A stretch of DNA of 64,000 bases, from positions 10,602,001 through 10,666,000 of the forward strand of contig CP075496.1 in NCBI GenBank assembly GCA_021613535.1, read 5' to 3'. Origin of the DNA: Adineta vaga (taxonomy: Eukaryota > Rotifera). Positions 26,801 through 41,885 of this stretch are shown here, one piece after another. The translations under genes and the position numbers were made by a program. A model generated the notes under the pieces. The model was not told the DNA's origin, did no database searches, and saw only the letters and a list, made by a program, of their open reading frames with translations. The first letter of the stretch is position 1; every line of letters begins with the position of its first letter.

Positions 26801-27570
26801 ATATATATATAAAAATACCAGATTTGTTGTACTCGTGACCCAAAGATTAACCAACTAAAGAAATCAATGATGAAATAATCAAGAATATAAAGAATAACAT
26901 TATTCTACTTGAAATTATCAAACAAAGCGATTTCAGTTGTATTGATTGTTCTCATGTAAGATTGAACATCATATTTATCATCAGTATCAATGATTTTATC
27001 TATGTAAAAACATTCTTTTAACATAAAACTAAAGTTCACTGTTTACAAATCAAACCTGTACTACTATTCGTACAAAGATGAGTTATTTTAATCGTGTTTG
27101 AAGTAAGATAATTATATAGACTAAAAGAATGAAAAGAAAATGATTAATTGTAGGAAATATTTTCAGTTACTTTAATTGAATACATGAAGTATTTGTGGAA
27201 TTTTTTTCCAATTTAAATATAAATTCAACTTTATTTTTATAAGATGTAATTGATTTATTTGTTGACCGACAAAAAGAATCGTTGCTTTGATTGGAGATTG
27301 TATCGACTCCGAGTGTTATATAAGATAATAATAAAGTATCATTCGTAGAAAGAATAACTAAAAGAAAAATCTTAGAGATTATACATAAATGATAAACAAC
27401 AAAATCCATGTTCATTAACCTGTATAAGGTACATTCAATTCAAATATAGTTGGTAAATTTTGAATTAATATCTTATCAGATGATGGTAGTGAACATAGAG
27501 CATTTTCCAAAATCGTATTTGTTTGAACAAAAGTACAACAGAGTAATAGGATGAAAAACATTAGCCTCAT
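11807..27570 (-). CDS. RELN: reelin-like secreted matrix glycoprotein
   Basis: Large secreted protein read over many small exons; I estimate roughly 2,900 residues but did not place every boundary. The ATG at 27568-27570 opens a signal peptide (MRLMFFILLLCCTFVQT). The first part (VPYTVILSTNDTLLLSYITL, about 27.2-27.5 kb) may be a Reeler/F-spondin-like domain. Reelin-type BNR/Asp-box subrepeats then alternate with eight EGF-like modules near 24.81, 23.55, 22.25, 21.01, 19.69, 18.60, 17.52 and 12.50 kb (for example GCSGHGWCQLNTC, CPANCYGFGRC, CHDRGLC). Subrepeats show the family pattern: FRW-type strands and W-A/V/S-I-D ends such as NIDVWSVRDF, DVWVIDDIII and the final NDINWAIDNIRLE. Vertebrate reelin also has eight EGF-containing repeats. 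The short basic tail of vertebrate reelin is absent. The exon ending at 16438 joins the exon starting at 12623 in phase over a 3.8-kb intron that contains the CSPP1 gene. The known role of reelin is ApoER2/VLDLR-Dab1 signalling. Confidence 0.88.
12624..16437 (-). other. 3.8-kb reelin intron hosting an antisense gene
   Basis: The donor after TTCAAG (minus strand, GTAAGACG, at 16437) and the acceptor TTTCTATTTAG (ending 12624) are both good. The join restores phase 2 and gives LPIETYS followed by GTQFRWIGTQ, the continuous end of a reelin subrepeat just before EGF module eight. Other introns of this gene are about 50-110 bp. The intron encloses the complete CSPP1 coding region. Confidence 0.82.
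12890..16160 (+). CDS. CSPP1: CSPP1-like centrosome/spindle pole protein
   Basis: Seven exons (12890-13667, 13724-14439, 14500-14833, 14891-15217, 15283-15312, 15387-15931, 15993-16160) give 965 aa in phase. The exon 3 acceptor was chosen at the second AG (CGACCAG) because the first breaks the frame. The N-terminus EIDNFIERQRSRL matches the family start. The hallmark block is DYERKLDADIQRYNYFGRSG then GGAPMRDKDGNVIANL. It continues with TEAQIVREEKYKQDLKRQ, a long Arg/Glu coiled coil, SSSPPVPTLKNK, LNRLEHLKRQLKDREARLQE, and a tail NEQRLKKLRDLEND ending in DDAWLK. Known CSPP1 proteins bind microtubules at centrosomes, spindle poles and the ciliary axoneme. Gln and Pro tracts are expanded here. 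An in-frame TAG lies six codons before the ATG, and an acceptor-like TATTTAG sits about 20 bases upstream. The whole gene lies inside a reelin intron. Confidence 0.85.
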
Positions 27571-28413
27571 ATTCTATGAATGTATGTGAGTAGTGCCATA
27601 CGTATATTCTTCTGACAACTAGATAGACAACCGTCGTTTATATAGATAGTATAAACAATCTTGATATAAGAATCATTGTATACTTTCTGTCTTTTTTTGT
27701 ATATAATAATGTGAGAAACTTTCCTCATCTGATTTCTTAGGACGAGAAAATGCTTTTGCATATTGAATATTAATTTTGATGATATACTATTATCCAATCT
27801 GAACAATGAATTACCTTGTTGTAAACACAGAACAAGGTTTTTCTTTCATCAAATTCGAGATTCGTACGAAAAAGAGACTTTCATCATTCTACTCTTCGCA
27901 GATATGCCGTAGAACGAGATAAGGAAATGATCGAAAACACAAAGCAATCGTATGTATGTGATTGCTTATCAAAACAGATAAACATCTCTTTTATACCAAC
28001 ACTGTATATCAGAACATTATTTATAAATTGCATGTCTTTTGAAGTATAATTAAGATTTGATAAAAATAAGAGAAAACGGCGAACTGATTACTTAGCTTAG
28101 AAGAAATTTTTTTTTCTTCATGCCGCATCTTGATATGTTAGTAAACAATGCAAAGCAAATATATCTCCATATTGCATAGTATCATGAGAATGTTGATGAA
28201 AAGTAAGAGAATTATCTCACAGTTGCTCAAAGTTAATATACATATATAATATATAGGGTGAAAAAGCGGACACAAAGAAAAGAATAGCGCTATGTAAGCA
28301 AAAGATATATATATATATATATAAGTTCAGTGAAAGTTATATTAATATAGAATTGAGAAAGATAGAAGGGCCACTATTGATCCTTAGTACATAACATTAG
28401 ATATTTTTGAGTT
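27571..28413. other. intergenic between divergent genes
   Basis: Between the reelin start (-) and the dehydrogenase start (+), so both promoters should lie here. AT-rich, with a (TA)n tract near 28304-28322. No coding sequence seen. Confidence 0.5.
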
Positions 28414-29284
28414 ATGACTACAACAGCAGATAATCAAGCCGGCGCAGTGAATCCATCGGTAAAAATGATAAAATATATCCTATAATATGATTAATGATGA
28501 ATCTTTTTATTTTTAGACTACTGCAACTATTGTTTCAGGACGATTTCAAGATAAAACTACGATTGTAACGGGTGCTGGATCAGGTATAGGTCAAGCTGTT
28601 GTTATACGTCTTGTTGCTGAAGGTGCATTCGTTCTTGGTATTGATGTTAATGAAACTGGTTTAAAGCAAACTGCGCTATTAACATCACAACCAGATCGTG
28701 TATCAATTGCTGTCGTATCCGTTACAGATGAACAACAGATCACGGAAAAAGTGAACGAATATATTACACGCCAAGGTGGTCTTGATGCTCTTATTAATAT
28801 GGCTGGTATTATTCGTGCAACATTAGCAACAGAAACAACACTAGAACAACTTCGATCAATTATTGATACTAATTTAGTTGGTACATATTTGTTGTGTCGT
28901 GTATGTCTTCCTCATCTTTTAAAAATGGAAGGTAATATTATTAATACAGCATCAACAGCTGGTCTTCATGGACATCCTTATATGGTAGCATATGCAGCGA
29001 GTAAAGGAGCTGTAATTGCATTGACCCAATCTCTTGCACGAGAATATATTTGTCAAGGAGTACGCGTTAATGCAATAGCACCAGGTGGTATTGTTACTCC
29101 ATTAATTGCTAATATTCAATTTCCACCCAATATAGATCCAAGTCTACTCGCTAATTTACAGTTACCTGAGAGACGAATGGGTCAACCAGCAGAAGTAGCA
29201 GCTGTCGTAGCGATGCTTGCTTCTCAAGATGGTTCATTCATTAATGGCGAAATCATTCGTATTGATGGCGGTTGTCATGCTTAA
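28414..29284 (+). CDS. classical short-chain dehydrogenase/reductase
   Basis: Two exons (28414-28458 and 28517-29284) join in phase to 270 aa. Rossmann dinucleotide motif TGAGSGIGQA near residue 33; the NNAG-equivalent is NMAG; the catalytic Ser lies in NTASTAG; the active site Tyr-x-x-x-Lys is AYAASKGA. The C-terminal PG motif (APGGIVTPL) and NGEIIRIDGGCHA end are typical of classical SDRs of the FabG/dihydrodiol type. A cytosolic NAD(P)-dependent oxidoreductase is expected; the substrate cannot be told. An acidic residue after the second beta strand (GIDVNE) hints at NAD rather than NADP. No targeting peptide seen. A bacterial origin is possible, as bdelloids carry many foreign genes, but the short intron and local-looking codon use show it is at least well adapted. 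Confidence 0.85.
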
Positions 29285-29582
29285 TCGATTATTTTATACA
29301 AACAAAACTCTAATTATATAAACTATATTTGATTACTAATAATTTAGATTTTTTAATATAGTACTTTTTTCATTTACTAATTGTAATAATCAAATTTAAC
29401 GTAACTCAAATACGTGTGTTTCTCAAACATCAATTTGTAGATGAAGAGAGAAGAATGTTATTTTGTTCATTTTTCCACATGTAAACTTGTTTTTCCTCAG
29501 AATAACAAAGAGATGTATGTAAAAAAAAGAACACAAAAAAAATTTCAAGACAACACGAAAAATGAGTACTTTATCTCGTCAA

Positions 29583-30514
29583 TTAAGCACTAGTAATTGG
29601 TTTGAATCGTTCAGCACGTTTTGCTTTTTGTTCCTAGAAATATAGAAGTTAAAATAACGAGAAGAAATCAATTGATAATCTACGTACGTTCATCGTATTT
29701 GATTTTGCCACTTGTGATACATCACCAAATCGTTCCGTTCGTTTTTTAATTTCTTCCGTTAAAACTGGAGTTGATGGAGCAGATTTTCCATTGACTTTTT
29801 GCTTTGTCGACTGAAAAATTCATTCGATTTCAATTAGTTATCAAAGATGAGTTTTATCTTACTGTGGATGGTGTAACGACGCCAAAACGATCGATACGTT
29901 TTTGTTTGCTTTCTTCATCCACCACAGGTGAAGGACTATTTGTATGGAAACGTTCACCTCTTTGACGTTTTTTATTTTGTTCATCTTCCTAAATTTATAT
30001 TTCAAATTGAACAAATTTAAAATACTGATATTGAGACTTACTGCTGAAACTGGAGCAGCACCAACCGAATCTTTCTAAACGTCGTTTTTTAGCTGTTTCA
30101 TCAATGGCTTCCTATGAGAACAGAGAAATAGTCTTCGTTTATCTACAAATTGTTGTTTATTTACATGTGGTGTACCAAAACGTAAAGCACGAGAAATTTT
30201 CTTTGCTTCAGGTGCAATTTTTCCAAAACGTTCAAGACGCTGTTGAAATCGCTAGGAAAATAAACGAATCAATCATTCTCTAAGTTTCAGATATAAAACT
30301 TACATCTGCTGCAGCTACTTCTTCGGTTCCATTCTCAGCAGGAATATCACCAGTATCTACTTCGAATTCACTAAAAAAAAAGAAAACAAAAATATAGAAG
30401 TTAATTTTGAATAGACAATCAATTATTATACGTTAGATTCTCTGCAAGTTCTTTTGTATTTTCTGCAGGATCGACTGTTAATCCTGTACCAGCAATTTCA
30501 GTAGTAGAAGCCAT
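29583..30514 (-). CDS. SARNP/Tho1-like RERF-repeat protein without a SAP domain
   Basis: Seven short exons: 30432-30514, 30304-30370, 30165-30251, 30042-30111, then exons starting near 29988 and 29810, with the last ending at the stop 29583-29585. Repeated Lys/Arg-x-x-ERF units (RFQQRLERFG, KKRRLERFG, RGERF, KKRTERFG, KRAERFKP) and ISRALRFG match the C-terminal half of SARNP/CIP29/Hcc-1, which binds UAP56/DDX39B and RNA in mRNA export. The N-terminus is short and acidic with no SAP-like sequence, so this is either a SAP-less paralogue or a shortened orthologue. Exons 4 and 5 join in frame only by pairing particular acceptors: 30111 with 29984, or 30074 with 29988. It is head to head with RPP14, 202 bp apart. 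Confidence 0.65.
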
Positions 30515-30716
30515 TTTAGAAAATATTTCAGTAGTACTACCAATAGATTGTAATGGAAGGGTGTGGAAAGAAAGACATGCATCATACTGTCAATGCGCAC
30601 CAATGAGAAAATTCGATGGTAAATAATGATTCGTTTATTATTAACCAATTAGTTATCGAGAAAACTTTGATGAGGAAGAGGAAGAACAGTTTGGTATATT
30701 TTACATAACTTCAAAA
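30515..30716. promoter_or_regulatory. divergent promoter region, SARNP-like / RPP14
   Basis: Only 202 bp separate the two start codons on opposite strands, so one shared promoter region is likely. No clear core element is visible; an ATTAACCAATTAG stretch (near 30640) contains a CCAAT box. Confidence 0.4.
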
Positions 30717-31265
30717 ATGAAAAAACGACATAAATCTAAAGCAGTTCAATTAGCAGCAGAACGTGATATTGAACTCTACGTTCGACTGTAAGTGTATTTA
30801 ATATTTAAATACAAAAATAGTTTATTTTATAATCGAATTCTAGAGAATTTGATGATCAAATTGTTGTTGAAGAATATCTTCTACGAAATGCAATTGAACG
30901 ATCAATTAATACACTTTTCGGCGAAGTAAGATTCTTTGTTAGTTTCATTATGTATCACAATTTGTTTCTTTCTCAGATCGGTAGTCAATCGATTAATGTA
31001 GAAATTGTATCATATCGATATGGAACAGCAACGATTCGTACCAAAGTCAAGTAGATTGATCAATAAGATTTTCTTCTATCGAAAGAAAAATAAATGATTT
31101 TTATATTATAGAATGATGAATCAACTTCGTTGTGCATTAGCATTTTATGGAATGCATGAAAAACGTGAATGTGCTTTTCGTGTTGATTTGAAATCAGAAG
31201 AAAATAATGATGATAAAGATGATGATGATGATAATGAGAGATCACTGGAAATGTCAATGGATTAA
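30717..31265 (+). CDS. RPP14: RPP14/POP5-family ribonuclease P subunit
   Basis: Four exons (30717-30787, 30844-30925, 30977-31050, 31112-31265) give 126 aa in phase, the usual size. The family pattern is clear: YLLRNAIERSINTLFGEIG, an INVEIVSYRYGTATIRT strand pair, then QLRCALAFYGMHEKRECAFRV. RPP14 and POP5 are the two animal members; the ending Cys-Ala-Phe-Arg-Val favours RPP14. It is a protein subunit of nuclear RNase P/MRP (tRNA 5' processing). The C-terminus is a short Asp-rich tail. The stop is 38 bp before the GDPGP1 start. In humans RPP14 is also the first cistron of a bicistronic mRNA (with HTD2); the partner here differs. Confidence 0.8.
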
Positions 31266-31303
31266 TTCATTTCTTTTTGTTTTTGTTATTTCAGATAAAT
31301 GCC
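31266..31303 (+). promoter_or_regulatory. intercistronic trans-splice acceptor candidate
   Basis: The 38 bases between RPP14 and GDPGP1 are nearly all pyrimidine and end in TTATTTCAG (AG at 31293-31294), nine bases before the GDPGP1 ATG. There is no room for a terminator plus promoter. This is the expected layout of a spliced-leader acceptor within an operon. Confidence 0.65.
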
Positions 31304-32771
31304 ATGTGGAAACATTTTAAATTCGATCCTCATTCAATTAATTTATCGTGTCACACAGATGTGAAATTCAATGAAGTAATAGCATCTCATATAACGAATC
31401 CATCGATCTTTAATCTTACTTTCTAAATAGTTCGATCAATTATTACGAACAGAATGGGATCGTGCTTCAACTCAAGGTTTATTTACATTTGAAATCGGTG
31501 ATCAAATTAAACAACGTGTACTTGATGGTGATCTTCATTATATAGTCGAAGTAATTTCTTTTATTTATTGTTTTGTAAGATAAAATATTCTCGATCATTT
31601 CATTTGTCTATATAGTTAAATCCAAGTCGATATGAAAAACGTCGAATGCCATATGCATTTGAAAATGTGAATACACCATTTGATAGAAATAAATTTAATT
31701 TTAATAAAATCAAAGACGGAGAGGTAAATCGAAAGATATAACAATAACTTGTGGTTATAAATAGATAGATATATACTATTGATTTTTAGATTCTGTTTTC
31801 TTTAGATGATGAACAACAAACTGATAAACATTTAGTTATCATTAATAATTCACCTATTCGTTCTTATCATGTATTACTTGTAGTAGATCGTCAACGTGAA
31901 CAAATACAAGTAATAAATAGATAATTGCTGATGAAAATAAAACAACTATATTGTTTTGTTTAATTAATGAACAGATTTTAACAGTTGATAGTATCTTATT
32001 TGGACTTCGCTTTGTTGCATCAAGTGCTCATCCATTTCTCTACGCTGGTTTCAATTCTCTCTGTGGTTATGCATCAATTAATCATGTAAAAATTGATTCA
32101 ATTTCGAAATAGAACTATATATTTGGTCGTCATTTAGCTTCATCTTCATGGAATATATATGCCAGATCGTTTATTTCTTCAAACAATTGTAAATATGATT
32201 CATTCGATATACTATCCTCTTATAAATATAGTTTTAGAAATGTTCACTATTTCATTCGAAATCAAATTGTTATCTACATGATGTGTTCGATACACAAGCA
32301 TTTGCATTTGAAATCAAACATATTAGTGAACTCGATAGAATCGCTCGGTAAGAATTTTCATGTTGCATATCTAATCAAAGTTAAATATGTAGGTATATTC
32401 ATACCGTAACAACTTATTTTGCTTCATCGAGCATTGCACATAATCTATCGATTGTTAAAGGTGATTCATTTTCCGATGGATCACAACCAGCATTACGAAT
32501 TTTTATCTGGTTTCGTCAACCAAATATCGGAGTGAAATCAGTCGATCGATGTAATCTTGCTTGTCTGGAAATGTCAGGTTATGTCTTTCTTCGATGTAAG
32601 TTAAATGTCTACCAGATGAAATCATTTCAAGAATTTTATTTAGATGAAAACGTGTTTGATGATATAACTGAAACGGAATTACGTCAAAGTATTAATGCAT
32701 TGGCTTTATCATTAGAAGAACAACAAAAAATTAAAAACGATATTAAAACGCTATTAGATCAAGAAAAATAA
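31304..32771 (+). CDS. GDPGP1: GDP-D-glucose phosphorylase
   Basis: Eight exons (31304-31375, 31431-31550, 31616-31723, 31790-31909, 31975-32085, 32138-32188, 32238-32347, 32393-32771) give 356 aa in phase. Hallmarks: FDQLLRTEWDRASTQGLF near residue 25, RFNFNKI-like DRNKFNFNKIKDGE, HVLLVVD, GFNSLCGYASINHLHLHG with the HIT-type His-x-His-x-His, then SSIAHNLSIVKGD and a Cys/Ala-rich helix. The family (GDPGP1, related to plant VTC2) cleaves GDP-D-glucose with phosphate to GDP and glucose-1-phosphate in the cytosol, probably a repair of mis-made GDP-glucose. It probably shares a primary transcript with RPP14 upstream and MRRF downstream. Confidence 0.88.
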
Positions 32772-32927
32772 ATACATATCGATTATTACTCAAGTAAATC
32801 TCGATTTTTGATAAAAAAGAAAAGGTGATCTTCAGTGAATGTTTAATTCCATTTTATGATAGTATCTGATGTTTATTTTTTTGCAAAAAACAAAAAAGAA
32901 ATAAAGTTTTCTATTTTTTTTTCAGAT
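32772..32927 (+). promoter_or_regulatory. intercistronic region with poly(A) signal and acceptor
   Basis: Contains AATAAA at 32900-32905, followed at once by a pyrimidine run ending TTTTTTTTCAG (AG at 32924-32925), two bases before the MRRF ATG. A poly(A) signal next to a strong acceptor is typical of trans-spliced operon junctions. A monocistronic MRRF with a 5' UTR intron is the alternative. Confidence 0.55.
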
Positions 32928-33647
32928 ATGCTTTCATCATTTATTCTTCGTCGTTTGACATCACTTACACAACCACATTTCTATTCATTTTCCACTTCCG
33001 TTGTTCTTGGAAAAGGAAAAGATGCCGGTGGTGGACAATCAAAAGGAACAAAACGTGTTCTATCTGATTCTGACTTAGCTGCCTCATCAAACGATTGGTC
33101 AGCATTAAAAACTCAATATGATAAATTATTAGTTGAACTTCATGAACTTTATTCAAAACAAATTCAATTGCGAACATCATCGTTAGCATTCGAAGAATTA
33201 TCTGTTACTCTTCCACCGAATAAGAAAAGTCATCAATTGAAAGAATTAACACAAATTATTCAAAAATCACCTCAAATGTTTATGATCGACATGGCACGTC
33301 ATGCTCAATATATTCCCAATGTTCTTGAAGCTATTCAAAAATCTGGTCTCAATGTTAATCCTCAACAAGATGGTACAACACTTTATTTACCTACACCAAA
33401 AGTAACTCGTGAACATCGTGAGGAATTAGCTAAAAATGCAAAGAAATTAGCCGATCAAATCATTGTCAAAATGCGTGAAGCTTATTCAAAAGCACATCGA
33501 AATATAAAAAAACAAGAGAAAACTTTAAGTCGAGATTTAGTTGCTGATTTAGATACAAATTTAAAACGTCGACTTGATGGCTACATTACACAAGTAGAAA
33601 AAATTCGAGCAGAAAAACAAAAAGAATTGTTAAATTCAACATTTTGA
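32928..33647 (+). CDS. MRRF: mitochondrial ribosome recycling factor
   Basis: Intronless, 239 aa. The N-terminus (MLSSFILRRLTSLTQPHFYS) is Arg/Ser-rich and hydrophobic, a mitochondrial presequence. The RRF body has LELYxK-like LYSKQIQLRTSSLAFEELSV, then MFMIDMARHAQYIPNVLEAIQKSG, LYLPTPKVTREHREELAKNA and a long helix MREAYSKAHRNIKKQEK, the signature helical arm. It splits post-termination ribosomes with EF-G2 in mitochondria. The start was chosen because the ATG sits two bases behind a strong acceptor and leads directly into the presequence. AATAAA near 33656 is the likely poly(A) signal. Confidence 0.9.
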   Translation: MLSSFILRRLTSLTQPHFYSFSTSVVLGKGKDAGGGQSKGTKRVLSDSDLAASSNDWSALKTQYDKLLVELHELYSKQIQLRTSSLAFEELSVTLPPNKKSHQLKELTQIIQKSPQMFMIDMARHAQYIPNVLEAIQKSGLNVNPQQDGTTLYLPTPKVTREHREELAKNAKKLADQIIVKMREAYSKAHRNIKKQEKTLSRDLVADLDTNLKRRLDGYITQVEKIRAEKQKELLNSTF

Positions 33648-34296
33648 ATTTATTGAATAAAGTTCTAGTATTAAATACTCATAGTTATTTATGTTAGCTT
33701 TGAAATATTTCAAAAAGATTTCGTTGTATTTGCATATTATTTTGTTGAAAGAAGACATGTGATGTTTTTTTGTTCGATAAATGTTAATGGGTGACAAACT
33801 GATCTATTTAACCTATAAAAATGACGTATTTTATTAAAATAGATAGAACGATTTTACAGGATTCAAAAGTGAGCAATGGATAGTTCTCAGTGTTGAGAGC
33901 ACAGATATTGCATACTATTCTAACAATGCTTTATCGGCATCAGCAATCATTTTTTTTCTTCCTACAAAGACAAATTCGCTCGTTTAAACCATCTTACAAC
34001 TCTTACATAAATCTACTATCTAAAAGTTTAGATTTCATATCTTTGTTCTCTTTTGTTGTCTATGCTATATCGAATACTTTAACAAGCCCAGAAAAACAAC
34101 TGAATCTTTTCATGTTATCTTGTCTTCTCTTTTTCTTCAAACATCAACGACGAGACAAAGGATAATATATAAAACAATAACATTCGTTAATCCATCGTTA
34201 GAAATCAATTGTGTATCGTCTCGCAATAGATTAATTGTATGTGAATACTATTATCTATCATTACAATTCTACTGTTGAAGAAAGAAAAATTTCATT
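33648..34296. other. intergenic
   Basis: The MRRF 3' end and the presumed UNC93 promoter. An open frame at 33890-34165 (91 codons, Phe/Leu-rich) shows no domain or splice support. Nothing else seen. Confidence 0.5.
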
Positions 34297-36052
34297 ATGA
34301 CATCAGTTATTTCCGATATTGAACTTAAATCTCAACTGGATCGAACTATAATTGATAATAAGATAACAAATGGATCAGCAGCAAAGAAAAGATTTCGCTT
34401 TCATACTTACAAAAATTTACTTATTCTTTGTCTGGCATTTCTTCTTCAATTTACTGCATTTGGAGCAATGGGTAATTTACAAAGTTCATTAAATACTGAA
34501 GCAAATGTTGGTGTGAATTCTCTCTCTATTATTTATGCTTGTTTGGTTTTTTCATCTATCTTTTTACCGCATCCTTTAATAGCTATACTCGGTCTAAAAT
34601 GGACTCTTGTCCTCTGCCAAATACCGTATGTATTATGGGAAATTGATTGATTTGATGGTAAACATTTTGTTTTCAGTTATCTTTTATATATTGCAGCGAA
34701 TTACTATCCAAAAGCATATCTTATGTATCCAGGTACAAGATAATTATCGATGGATTTTCTATGCATCGTTTTGTTTCTATTTAGCTGCAGCATTGGTTGG
34801 ATTAGCTGCTGCACCATTATGGACATCCAAGTGTAGTTATTTAACTGAGACAGGTGCAATCTATGCAGACATGAAACATGTTCATAAAGACGTGATTGTA
34901 AATCGATTTTTTGGTCTCTTCTTCATGTTCTTTCAATCAAGTAAGTTGTCTTTGGGTATCTTCTTTTTTTTTCATGTCAATTCTATTTCTTAAGGTCAAG
35001 TTTGGGGAAATTTAATTTCGTATCTTGTTCTTAAACCAAAGGAAAAAGAAAATAATGAAACATTATCTATGGACGTAAAAATCTATGATAAATGTGGAGC
35101 AGATTTTAGTGAAAAAGAATATAGAGGTGCTGAAGTTATCAATCAAATTGACCGAAAGACAGTAAGAATTGAACTATGTGATTCTTTTCTCTGTTTGTTT
35201 GCATTTTAGATTGATATTCTTTGTATTATTTACATTTGTATTTGTATTTGTTCGATATTGATTGTAATTATATTCCTTAATCAACGTCGCAAAACATCAC
35301 GAAGTAAAATTATAGATTTCAAAAATATCATGACAAGAATATCGATCATTTAGATAAAGTTTCTGTAATGCTTTGTGATTCAATTCGTTTATTGATTTCA
35401 ACGATACGACAAATGAAAAATATTAATCAATTGTTACTTATACCATTAACTATTTGGTCGGGTCTAGAACAATCCTTTCTTAGTGCACAATTTACTAAAG
35501 TAATTTTCATTTTTTATCGATAAAATAACATTGAATTGATGAGAATTTTTCTATTAGGGTTTTGTTTCTTGTACATTGAATGCTAAATACGTTGGACTTG
35601 TATTAATTGCTTATGGTATTTGTGATTCAATTGGTAGTCTTAGTTTTGGTCAAATAGTTAAATATTTCGGTCGATGGCCATGTTTTGTTCTTGCTGCAAT
35701 TATAAATTATTCTCTAATAATCACAATGTTTATATGGAAACCAAGTGAAAATACAATTGCTATTCTATTTGTTCTTGCTGGTTTATGGGGTTTATCAGAT
35801 GCTGTATGGCAAACACAAATAAATGCATTTTATGGTGTTTTATTTGTTGAAAATAGTGAAGCTGCTTTTTCGAATTATCGCCTATGGGAATCGATAGGTT
35901 TCGTTTTATTCTATATTATTACACCTTATATTCGTATACGAATAGCATTGATTATTTTATTGATCTTTTTATCATTGGGAATGTTTGGTTATGGTTTAAC
36001 TGAATATCGTTGGAAGATGAATGCAAAAAAAGTTCAAGCTATTTCATCATAA
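34297..36052 (+). CDS. UNC93-like major facilitator protein
   Basis: Seven exons (34297-34625, 34677-34732, 34785-34940, 34995-35161, 35210-35303, 35354-35499, 35558-36052) give 480 aa in phase. The family start is clear: YKNLLILCLAFLLQFTAFGA with GNLQSSLNTEANVGVNSLSI, then LPHPLIAILGLKWTL, GLAAAPLWTSKCSYLTETG, IPLTIWSGLEQSFLSAQFTK and the MFS-like SLSFGQIVKYFGRWP. About eleven membrane segments are expected. UNC93A-type proteins are poorly characterised; C. elegans UNC-93 regulates a two-pore potassium channel and UNC93B1 escorts Toll-like receptors. The gene is tail to tail with DHODH (60 bp between stops). Confidence 0.88.
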
Positions 36053-36112
36053 ATGAATTTTTATCAAAATAAAAGCTTTTAGAAATTCTATAAATCAAAC
36101 GAATAGTTTTAT

Positions 36113-41765
<5,653 letters not shown>

Positions 41766-41885
41766 CTTGAAAAAAGGATCTTTTTTGCAATGAAATAAGC
41801 AACAAATGAGAAAGGAATTATTTAGAAAAGAAGAATATTTTATTTAGAAAAATTATATGTACAAGATAATTCGAAAACAAATGAT
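41766..41885 (-). promoter_or_regulatory. short spacer with poly(A) signal and acceptor before DHODH
   Basis: On the minus strand, an AATAAA (41844 to 41839) follows the zinc-finger stop, and CCTTTTTTCAAG abuts the DHODH ATG. The spacing (120 bp) and elements suggest co-transcription with trans-splicing, though a compact promoter is not excluded. Confidence 0.4.

Noticed and set aside
29583-30514. Frameshifted pseudogene call for the SARNP-like gene
   Set aside because: Two canonical acceptor combinations keep the whole frame open, so a break is not required.
33890-34165. 91-codon plus-strand open frame
   Set aside because: Composition-driven with poly-Phe; no domain, no splice sites, and it falls in the likely UNC93 promoter.
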